A DNA stretch of 64,000 nt. Source: Haloechinothrix halophila YIM 93223. GTDB lineage: Bacteria; Actinomycetota; Actinomycetes; Mycobacteriales; Pseudonocardiaceae. The notes under the pieces were generated by a model that saw only the letters and a list, made by a program, of their open reading frames with translations, did no database searches and was not told the DNA's origin. Below, piece by piece: positions 57,489 to 64,000 of the stretch. The stretch is taken from contig NZ_KI632509.1 in the NCBI RefSeq assembly GCF_000504245.1, positions 3,809,502 through 3,873,501 of the forward strand, given 5' to 3'. The stretch's first letter is position 1, and every line of letters starts with the position of its first letter. The position numbers and the translations under genes were made by a program.

Positions 57489-57536
57489 ACAGGCGCCACC
57501 GCACGCGCCGTCACGACGTCGAGAACACGCGCCGTA

Positions 57537-58187
57537 GTGGCACTGGGCGTGCTCATCGCCTGCGTCGTGCTCGCGTTCACCGCGCCAATCCCCAGCCCAG
57601 CCGAGGTGCGGGCGATGGCGGTGGCGGCCGGACCGGCGGCGCCGTTGCTGTTCTTCTGCGTGTACGCGGTCTGCGTAGCGCTGCCGCTGCCACGGACGGC
57701 GTTCAACCTGGCCTCCGGGCTGCTGCTCGGCAACGCACTCGGCATCGGCATCGCGCTCGCCGCGACCATGACGTCGGGCGTGCTGGGCTACGCCATCGCG
57801 CGACCCATTGGCACTCGGCTGTTCCACCGGCACCTGGACCACGACGCGGTGCGGGCCGTCGACGCGAAGCTCACCGGCGGCGGGCTCTTGGGGGTCGCGT
57901 CACTGCGGCTGATTCCGGTGATCCCGTTCGCCCCGATGAGCTACTGCTGCGGGTTGTCGTCCATCCCGCTGCGCCCGTACGTGCTCGGCACCGCGCTGGG
58001 CAGCGTGCCTGGCACGGCGGCGGTGGTGATCCTCGGTGACGCGCTGACCGGCCAGACCCCACCCGCGCTGATCGCGTGCTATGCCGCGTTCGCTCTAGTC
58101 GGCGGATTCGGGGTGTACCGGATCGTGCGCACCTCACCTGCGGGGGTAACACCGGCACCCGCGACCGCGACACGCTCGAATGAGTGA
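57537..58187 (+). CDS. TVP38/TMEM64 (VTT-domain) membrane protein
   Basis: A 216-residue polytopic protein: LGVLIACVVLAFTAPIPSPA, YAVCVALPLPRTAFNLASGL, LLGNALGIGIALAATMTSGV and the VTT-like block GVASLRLIPVIPFAPMSYCC GL..., then a C-terminal TM. It is in the SNARE-associated/DedA-like superfamily, probably a lipid scramblase or transporter. GTG at 57537 is preferred because the in-frame upstream region includes the palindromic element and a tRNA fragment; starts at 57306 or 57333 remain possible. Confidence 0.78.
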   Translation: MALGVLIACVVLAFTAPIPSPAEVRAMAVAAGPAAPLLFFCVYAVCVALPLPRTAFNLASGLLLGNALGIGIALAATMTSGVLGYAIARPIGTRLFHRHLDHDAVRAVDAKLTGGGLLGVASLRLIPVIPFAPMSYCCGLSSIPLRPYVLGTALGSVPGTAAVVILGDALTGQTPPALIACYAAFALVGGFGVYRIVRTSPAGVTPAPATATRSNE

Positions 58188-58357
58188 GTGGCGGGTGACA
58201 TAGGACCGGCGAACGCTCGCCAGTACACTCGATCGGGCGCTCGCAATGCTGTCCTGCGGCGGTGTCACCCCCGCGCCGTGGTGACACGCGGTAGCGGCAC
58301 CCGAGGCACAACATCCTTAACTCTGGCGCGGAAACTCTCTCGCTAGGAGCGTTCGTC

Positions 58358-59974
58358 ATCGAAACAGGGCAACTGGTAGCTGGGCACTATCGGCTCGTCG
58401 AGCACATCGGCAGTGGCGCGATGGGCGTCGTGTGGCGCGCCGTCGACGAGCGACTAGAGCGATCCGTCGCGGTCAAGAAGGTCGTAGGCCAGCAGGGACT
58501 GTCCGAGGCTGACCGCGCCGACCTGCACCGGCGCGCGATGCGCGAGGCCAAGATCGCGGCCCGGCTCCAGCACCCCAACGCCATCGTCGTCTACGACATC
58601 ACCGAACACGAGGGCGATCCGTGTCTGGTGATGGAGTACCTGCCCTCGCACAGCCTGTCCCAGCTGCTCGCCCAGCACGGCACCATGCCGGTCGCCGAGG
58701 CGTGCCGCATCGGCGAACAAATGGCTAACGCCCTGGTCGCCGCGCACCACGCCGGGATCGTTCACCGCGACGTCAAGCCGGGCAACATCCTCATCGAGGA
58801 GTCCGGTGTGGCGAAGCTCACCGACTTCGGTATCTCCCGCGCGCAGGGTGACATCACGCTCACTCAGACCGGCCTCGTCGGCGGCACGCCCGCCTACATC
58901 GCGCCAGAACTGGCGCGCGGCGCCGACCCGTCGCCGTCCTCCGACGTCTTCGCGCTCGGCGCGACCCTCTACCACGCGATCGAGGGCCAGTCGCCGTACG
59001 GCAGTAACCCGAATCAGCTCGCGCTGCTGCACACCGCCGCCAGCGGCAAGATCAACCCGCCGCGCGTGGCCGGGTCGGCGACCGCGCTGCTGATGGCGAT
59101 GCTGCGCCCCGAGCCGGGCGACCGGATCAGCATGCAGCAGGCCTCGGAACGCCTCGCCGCGATCGCATCCGGCGGCGGCGTGCCCGCTCCTCCCCCGCCG
59201 GTAACGCCGAACCAGCCGCCGAACGACCCGCACCAGCCGAGCAACGGCCAGAGACCGCCGTGGCAGCGCACGGCCGTGGCGCCCGCCGCCACACACCAGC
59301 CCGCACCGCAGCAGCGGCCCCAACACGGCACCGCCGCCTTCACCGCCGTGAACGGCGCTCACGGCATGAACGGCGCGACCCACACCGAGCACCAGCCAGG
59401 CCCGCCGCCAGGGCAGCGGCAGACCGGCGAGCGGGACGGGAACGACCGCAAGCGCACCATCGCGCTCGTCGCGGGTATGGTCGCGCTGCTCGCGCTCGTC
59501 GGCATCTCATTCGCGCTGCTGTCCGGCGAGGACGACCAGCCGGGCACAGCGGCGCCGAACCAGGGCGGCGACCAGGCGACGACCGCCCCGCCGACGACGA
59601 CCACCGAGCCGCCGGAGCAGACCCAGCCGCAGGCCAACGCGGGCAACGAGCCGATCCCGTGGGGACAGGCAGGCCAGCTCGTCATCGACTTCTACACCTT
59701 CCCTGACGGGATGAGCAGGTCATGGGACATGCTCACGCCGCAGGCGCGGGCCGAGTTCGGCAGCTACGAGGAGTTTCAGGATCACTGGTCGGAGTTCAGC
59801 CAGGTCTACGCGGAGAAGGCCGTAGTCGTAGGCGGCGAGTACAACGACGACGGCTCCGTCACGATCAGCACGACGGTCACCGAACTCGAGGGTGACGACC
59901 AGAACGTCGAGCGCAGGCAGCTGCGGGTGGTCCGCTCCAACGGGTCGCTGCTGATCGACTCCGACCCTCGCTGA
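58358..59974 (+). CDS. Membrane Ser/Thr protein kinase (PknB-like), non-canonical start
   Basis: A kinase of about 538 residues. The Gly-rich loop is HIGSGAMGVVWRAVDERLER, catalytic lysine in VAVKKVVG, HRDVKPGNILIEESG (catalytic Asp) and LTDFGISRAQGD, followed by a Pro/Gln-rich juxtamembrane stretch, one TM helix (IALVAGMVALLALVGISFAL) and an extracytoplasmic domain. Between the in-frame stop at 58292 and the Gly-rich loop there is no ATG, GTG or TTG; ATC at 58358 lies 8 nt after AGGAG and gives IETGQLVAGHYRLVEHIG, the usual kinase N-terminus. CTG at 58373 is the other option. Regulates by phosphorylation at the membrane. Confidence 0.85.
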   Translation: METGQLVAGHYRLVEHIGSGAMGVVWRAVDERLERSVAVKKVVGQQGLSEADRADLHRRAMREAKIAARLQHPNAIVVYDITEHEGDPCLVMEYLPSHSLSQLLAQHGTMPVAEACRIGEQMANALVAAHHAGIVHRDVKPGNILIEESGVAKLTDFGISRAQGDITLTQTGLVGGTPAYIAPELARGADPSPSSDVFALGATLYHAIEGQSPYGSNPNQLALLHTAASGKINPPRVAGSATALLMAMLRPEPGDRISMQQASERLAAIASGGGVPAPPPPVTPNQPPNDPHQPSNGQRPPWQRTAVAPAATHQPAPQQRPQHGTAAFTAVNGAHGMNGATHTEHQPGPPPGQRQTGERDGNDRKRTIALVAGMVALLALVGISFALLSGEDDQPGTAAPNQGGDQATTAPPTTTTEPPEQTQPQANAGNEPIPWGQAGQLVIDFYTFPDGMSRSWDMLTPQARAEFGSYEEFQDHWSEFSQVYAEKAVVVGGEYNDDGSVTISTTVTELEGDDQNVERRQLRVVRSNGSLLIDSDPR

Positions 59975-60017
59975 GGTCGACGTAGGAAAACCCGCGCATT
60001 TGCCATACGGTTGATGT

Positions 60018-60320
60018 ATGGCGCGTGAACAGCCCGACACTGGCCCGCACTCGCGGTTCACGGACGACCTCATCGGCCTCGACCCCGATGACCCTGAAGC
60101 GCGCGCCTTCGCGGCGCACCTGGACCGGATGGAGCGCAGCGGGCCCAACTTCACCATCGAGTCCTCGCTGGCAGGCGTGGCCGACTTCGCGGAGTCGACG
60201 AACCGCATGGACGGCGTGCGCAGGCATTTCGCCTGGCTGGTCGTCACGCTGATCCTTCTCGGCGTGCTCCTCGGCGCGTGGGAGACCTTGCGCTTGGCCC
60301 TGACCTGGCTCGCGGGCTGA
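60018..60320 (+). CDS. Small membrane protein
   Basis: A 100-residue protein, MAREQPDTGPHSRFTDDLIG then DDPEARAFAAHLDRMERSGP, with one C-terminal TM helix (HFAWLVVTLILLGVLLGAWE TLR). The soluble part is charged. The stop is 23 nt before msrB. Family not recognised. Confidence 0.7.
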   Translation: MAREQPDTGPHSRFTDDLIGLDPDDPEARAFAAHLDRMERSGPNFTIESSLAGVADFAESTNRMDGVRRHFAWLVVTLILLGVLLGAWETLRLALTWLAG

Positions 60321-60343
60321 TCCTGCCCGGTACCGTGGCTGAC

Positions 60344-60772
60344 ATGGAACCAGTTGTCGGCGCTACCCCCAAAGTCGTCAAATCCGACGAAGAATGGCGG
60401 GAAGAACTCTCGCCAGACGAGTACAGCGTGCTCCGCCAAGCGGGTACGGAACGCCCGTTCACCGGCAAGTACACCGACACCACCACGGTCGGGGTCTACT
60501 CCTGCCGAGGCTGCGGTACCGAGCTGTTCACCAGCGACACCAAGTTCGAGAGCCACTGCGGCTGGCCGTCGTTCTACGACCCCGCCGACTCCGACGCGGT
60601 GATCACCCGGGAGGACCGCAGCCTGCCTGGCCGTCCGCGCATCGAGGTGCTGTGCGCGACCTGCCACGGCCACCTGGGGCACGTGTTCGAGGGCGAGGGT
60701 TACGACACGCCCACCGACCAGCGGTACTGCATCAACTCCGTCGCGCTGACGCTGCGCCCCGCCGACGACTGA
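60344..60772 (+). CDS. msrB: Peptide-methionine (R)-S-oxide reductase
   Basis: A 142-residue MsrB with both zinc CxxC motifs (YSCRGCGTELF and LCATCHGHLGHVF), substrate block KFESHCGWPSFYDPADSDAV and catalytic Cys in DQRYCINSVALTL. ATG at 60344 (MEPVVGATPKVV). It repairs oxidised methionine in proteins with thioredoxin or mycoredoxin. Confidence 0.95.
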   Translation: MEPVVGATPKVVKSDEEWREELSPDEYSVLRQAGTERPFTGKYTDTTTVGVYSCRGCGTELFTSDTKFESHCGWPSFYDPADSDAVITREDRSLPGRPRIEVLCATCHGHLGHVFEGEGYDTPTDQRYCINSVALTLRPADD

Positions 60773-60791
60773 CCGCGCTGGGCCGGTCCCG

Positions 60792-62132
60792 CTACCACCA
60801 GGCGGCGGGATCGGCCCCCGCCGCGTGCGGGCCGTGCGTCCAGCGTGGCGGCGCGGCGGGCACCGTGCCCGGCATCCGCACGTGCGTGACCGTGCCGATC
60901 GCGGACGGCGTCTCGGTGAGCAGGTCATCATGTGGCGCGACGTCGGCGCCCGCGGTGCGGCCGAGCGAGTCCAGCCAGGCCGCCGTGTGCGCGAGCGCCA
61001 GCCTCGCCCGCCACGAACCGCCTTCGCGTGTCCGCCTGTGTAGCAGCGTCATCGCGGCAGCCGCCGCGAGCCAGCCGGTCGCGTGGTCCAGCGCCTGTGC
61101 GGGCAGCGCAGCTGGGCGCGTCACGGTGCCGCACTCGGCAGCGATGCCGGTGGCGCACTGCACCAGGCTGTCGAAGCCGCGACGGGTCGCCCACGGGCCG
61201 CGCCAGCCGTACGCGGACAAGGCCACGCTCACGATGCCAGGCCGCAGTGCCGCGAGCGTTGCCGCGTCGAATCCCTTCGCGTCCAGCGCACCCGGCCGGT
61301 AGGAGTGCAGCACGACGTCCGCCTGGCTGATCAACCCCCGCAGCCGGTCGCGGTCCTGCTCCGCGCGCAGGTCGAGATGAGCGGAGCGTTTGCCGAACCC
61401 GGTATCGGCGACAACCGGCGGCAGGTCCGGCAGATGCGCCGCCCCGATGTGCAGTACGTCCGCGCCGTGTGCCGCGAGCACCCTGCCCGCGACCGGTCCC
61501 GCGATCACGTGCGTCAGCTCCACCACCCTGACCCCGGCCAGCGGCCGATCCCCCGGCGGTAGCGGCGCGGCGGGCGCGTCGCCGAGCCGGTCGATGCCGA
61601 TCAGGGGCGCGTCCCGGACCGCATGGCCCTGCGGATGCGTCGCCCACTGCTCGGCGGTCCGCACGGCGGCCGCAGCGCCGCCCTCGGCGATGACGGCCTC
61701 CTGCACGTCCCACGCCGCCCAGCGCGCCACCTCGGCCTCGACGGCCGAGCGGTCCTCCGTCACGCCGAGCGCGCGGCAGGCGGCGCTGGCGTGGTGGGGA
61801 TAGTTGCCGTGCAGCCGGACCCAGCCGTCCGCCGCCCGGTAGAGCCCGGACAGCGGCGCCCACAGCTCCCAGTCCTGCCTGCCGTCGACGGCGACGTGCT
61901 GCTCGCTGCGAAACGCCGTCGCCGCGTGGCGGGTGTCCACGCTGATCGGGCCGGGGTCGATGCCACGTGCCCTGAGCAATTCCGCCGCTGCCGACGTCGC
62001 GGCTGCCACGGTCGCGGTGGCGGCGTCGGTTACCCGGAACGGGCCGGGCAGGGCGTCCTCCGGACCGGTAACGGCGACGTGCGGCGGGTCAACGTCGAGT
62101 GCCCGCGAAACGGTGGCGAGCGCGCGACGCAC
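60792..62132 (-). CDS. CoA-transferase family III-like protein
   Basis: A 446-residue protein: LAGVRVVELTHVIAGPVAGR VLAAHGADV..., HSYRPGALDAKGFDAATLAA and VSVALSAYGWRGPWATRRGF, which match the family III (CaiB/BaiF) CoA-transferases. The usual catalytic Asp region is divergent and the N-terminus shows a split-domain pattern, as in the long two-half versions. GTG at 62132 lies directly after the HemQ stop (TAAGTG), so they are cotranscribed. Substrate unknown. Confidence 0.82.
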   Translation of the reverse strand: MRRALATVSRALDVDPPHVAVTGPEDALPGPFRVTDAATATVAAATSAAAELLRARGIDPGPISVDTRHAATAFRSEQHVAVDGRQDWELWAPLSGLYRAADGWVRLHGNYPHHASAACRALGVTEDRSAVEAEVARWAAWDVQEAVIAEGGAAAAVRTAEQWATHPQGHAVRDAPLIGIDRLGDAPAAPLPPGDRPLAGVRVVELTHVIAGPVAGRVLAAHGADVLHIGAAHLPDLPPVVADTGFGKRSAHLDLRAEQDRDRLRGLISQADVVLHSYRPGALDAKGFDAATLAALRPGIVSVALSAYGWRGPWATRRGFDSLVQCATGIAAECGTVTRPAALPAQALDHATGWLAAAAAMTLLHRRTREGGSWRARLALAHTAAWLDSLGRTAGADVAPHDDLLTETPSAIGTVTHVRMPGTVPAAPPRWTHGPHAAGADPAAWW

Positions 62133-62840
62133 TTACGGCAGGCCGGTGACGAGGTCGGCGGCGGCGACCCGGGTGCCGGTGTAGAACGGCACCTCCTCGC
62201 GCACGTGCCTGCGCGCGTCGCTCGCCCGCAGCGCGCGCATCAGGTCGACGATGCGGTACAGCTCGTCGGCCTCGAACGCCAGCATCCACTCATAGTCGCC
62301 CAGTGCGAACGACGCCACCGTGTTGGCGCGCACGTCCGGGTAGTCGCGGGCCTGCATGCCGTGCTGGGCGAGCATCGCGCGGCGCTCCTCGTCGGGCAGC
62401 AGGTACCACTCGTAGGAGCGCACGAACGGATACACGCAGACGTACTTGCGGGGCTCCTCGTCGGCGAGGAACGCGGGGATGTGGCTCTTGTTGAACTCGG
62501 CGGGCCGGTGCAGCGCGGCCTGGCTCCACACCGGCTCGGACGCGCGGCCGAGCGGGGTGCGGCGGAAGCCGGTGTAGGCGTCCTGCAGCTGCTCGATTTC
62601 CTCGGCGTGCCACCAGATCATGTAGTCCGCGTCGGCGCGCAGGCCCGCGACGTCGTACACACCGCGCACCGTGACGCCTTTGCCGTCGAGCGCGTCGAGG
62701 TACTGCTGGGTCTCGGCGGCGGCCGGTCCCCTGTCGTCGGCCAGCGTGCCCGGTCGCACCCGGAACACCGACCACATGGTGTAGCGGATGGTCTCGTTGA
62801 GCTCGCGGATGCGGGCGGCATTGGGATTCGATTCGGCCAT
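62133..62840 (-). CDS. hemQ: Coproheme decarboxylase HemQ (chlorite dismutase-like)
   Basis: A 235-residue protein: [60 protein letters not shown] (catalytic Tyr region) and [20 protein letters not shown]-like end ([20 protein letters not shown]). This is the actinobacterial HemQ/ChdC pattern, which converts coproheme to heme b by two oxidative decarboxylations. ATG at 62840. It overlaps in context with the oxidase gene, 4 nt away. Confidence 0.93.
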   Translation of the reverse strand: MAESNPNAARIRELNETIRYTMWSVFRVRPGTLADDRGPAAAETQQYLDALDGKGVTVRGVYDVAGLRADADYMIWWHAEEIEQLQDAYTGFRRTPLGRASEPVWSQAALHRPAEFNKSHIPAFLADEEPRKYVCVYPFVRSYEWYLLPDEERRAMLAQHGMQARDYPDVRANTVASFALGDYEWMLAFEADELYRIVDLMRALRASDARRHVREEVPFYTGTRVAAADLVTGLP

Positions 62841-62844
62841 GGTT

Positions 62845-64000
62845 CTAGTCTCCCACCAGTGCGGACGCGGGCAGCAGTTGGTCGGCGAGCTCGTGGGCCG
62901 CGGCACTCGCGGTGGCCACGCAGGCAGGGATGCCGACGCCGTGCCAGGTGGCCCCGGCGAGCGCGATCCGGCCCAGCGCGGCGACGTGCCGCTCGATGCG
63001 GGCGACGCGCTCGGGGTGGCCGACGCCGTACTGCGGCAGCCCACCGCCCCAGCGGCGCACGGTCGCGGCGACGGGCTCCGTAGTGATGCCGGTCAGCTCC
63101 GCGAGGTCCGCGCGGACCCTGCGGATCAGCTCGTCGTCGGTGGGGCGCAGTGCGTCGGGGTCGCCGAAGCGGCCGACAGAGCCACGCAGCAGCACCGGGC
63201 CGCCATGGTCGCTGTCCAGGTGCGCCCATTTCCGCGAGGAGAGTGTGAACGCCTTGGCGGTGAACGGCGTGCCGTCGTCCCACGTCTCTCCGGCTCCGAT
63301 GAGGATGCCGCTCGCCTCGGGCAGCGCGGTGCCGGACGGCAGCGCCAGCGCGACGACGGCCATCGAGGCGAGTTCGACGTCGGCGAGGTCGGTGGCGGCG
63401 TTCTCGTCGCCCGCGCTGGCGAGCAGCTTGCGGGCGGCGGGCGCGGGGACGGCGAGCAGCACGGCGTCGCAGTCCTCGCTCCGGGTACCGGCGTCGGTGG
63501 TGACGGACAGGCGCCAGCCCGTCTCGGTGCGATGCAACTCCCGCACCATGGCGCCGGTGACGACATCGGCGCGGGCGGCGTCGACGAGCGCGTCGACGAG
63601 GACACCCAGCCCGCCGGGCAGGGTGCCGAACACTGGCGAGTCGCTCGCGGGTGGCAGCAGCCCGGCGACGGCCTCGGTGAGCGAGGCCGTGCCCGCGTCG
63701 ATCCGCTCCGCCAGCGCGGGCAGCACCGCGCGGAGGCCGAGCGAGTCCGCTCCCCCGCCGTAGACACCCGCCAGTAGCGGGTCCACCAGCCGGTCGACCA
63801 GTTCGTTGCCGAACCGCTCCCGCAGCAGCGCGCCCAGCGAGACGTCGTGGCCCGGCAGCGTCGGCGGCGGCAGGGTGGGCTCGGCGGCCACCGCCGCCAC
63901 GCCGTCCTCGGACAGCACCCCGGCGACCTGCGCGGCCGAGGCGGGAATGCCCATCAGCGTGCCGGTCGGCAGCGGGGCGGTGCGCCCGCCCGCGCGGACA
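62845..64000 (-). CDS. hemY: Coproporphyrinogen III oxidase HemY/CgoX, 5' end outside window
   Basis: About 385 C-terminal residues of a FAD-dependent oxidase are visible and the frame runs off the right edge. Blocks include [30 protein letters not shown]..., [38 protein letters not shown] and a C-terminal [20 protein letters not shown]. This is the HemG/HemY protoporphyrinogen/coproporphyrinogen oxidase family; with hemQ it points to the coproporphyrin-dependent heme route of Gram-positives. Stop at 62845, 4 nt before hemQ. Confidence 0.92.
   Translation of the reverse strand, partial: VRAGGRTAPLPTGTLMGIPASAAQVAGVLSEDGVAAVAAEPTLPPPTLPGHDVSLGALLRERFGNELVDRLVDPLLAGVYGGGADSLGLRAVLPALAERIDAGTASLTEAVAGLLPPASDSPVFGTLPGGLGVLVDALVDAARADVVTGAMVRELHRTETGWRLSVTTDAGTRSEDCDAVLLAVPAPAARKLLASAGDENAATDLADVELASMAVVALALPSGTALPEASGILIGAGETWDDGTPFTAKAFTLSSRKWAHLDSDHGGPVLLRGSVGRFGDPDALRPTDDELIRRVRADLAELTGITTEPVAATVRRWGGGLPQYGVGHPERVARIERHVAALGRIALAGATWHGVGIPACVATASAAAHELADQLLPASALVGD

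Overview
The window is very GC-rich, with strong G/C at third codon positions, many GTG starts and ATGA/GTGA start-stop overlaps. It carries an SsgA-family sporulation gene, a mycothiol-linked DsbA-fold protein, SARP regulators and a HemY/HemQ pair. This points to a filamentous actinobacterium, most likely Pseudonocardiales (Amycolatopsis/Saccharopolyspora-like); the genus is an inference.

Region 1 (1-13138, minus strand) is one tightly coupled biosynthetic operon. It holds two ATP-grasp ligases, an MFS exporter, two aminotransferases (one with a single-base frameshift), a mycothiol-type DsbA-fold protein, a complete papB-papA-papC set (4-amino-4-deoxychorismate to 4-aminophenylpyruvate), an AMP-forming acyl/aminoacyl ligase and a DAHP synthase that runs off the left edge. 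The logic is: feed the shikimate pathway, make p-aminophenylalanine or its keto acid, join it to another unit by ATP-grasp amide chemistry without an NRPS, and export it. Regulation lies at 13438-18683: a small HTH gene, an OvmZ-like zinc-motif protein, an ornithine-cyclodeaminase-like protein, a 59-residue exported peptide with three DTHW motifs, and a SARP/NB-ARC/TPR activator. An 11-bp-spaced direct repeat typical of SARP sites lies just upstream of the peptide gene.

Region 2 (about 18.7-22.4 kb) is a junction: a degenerate tRNA-Tyr-like 3' part, a broken secreted-protein gene, a small membrane protein, a terminator, a Gly-Cys-Val tRNA cluster, an ssgB-like gene and tRNA-Val(CAC). Region 3 (22.4-32.7 kb) looks like a decayed genomic island: it starts at the 3' end of tRNA-Val(CAC) and ends in a 44-nt near-copy of that tRNA 3' end. 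It holds a transposase remnant, an NTF2-like protein, a BTAD/ATPase giant regulator, a regulator remnant, a CadC-like wHTH-TPR protein, a methyltransferase and a translationally coupled HTH-TPR plus SLOG-like pair. No integrase is visible.

Region 4 (32.7-64 kb) is mostly ordinary chromosome: GT87 mannosyltransferase, twin crcB, S9 peptidase, rocD, DUF429, PAP2, zapE, a RibD-like reductase, a lipoprotein hydrolase whose nucleophile looks lost, a metallophosphoesterase, a LacI-controlled sugar ABC operon with a debranching-type glycosidase, an arginase-fold protein, secreted lipase plus FadD with a divergent PucR regulator, a VTT membrane protein, a Ser/Thr kinase that seems to lack a canonical start codon, msrB, a CoA-transferase and the hemQ-hemY pair. 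A palindromic element of about 48 bp occurs twice here.
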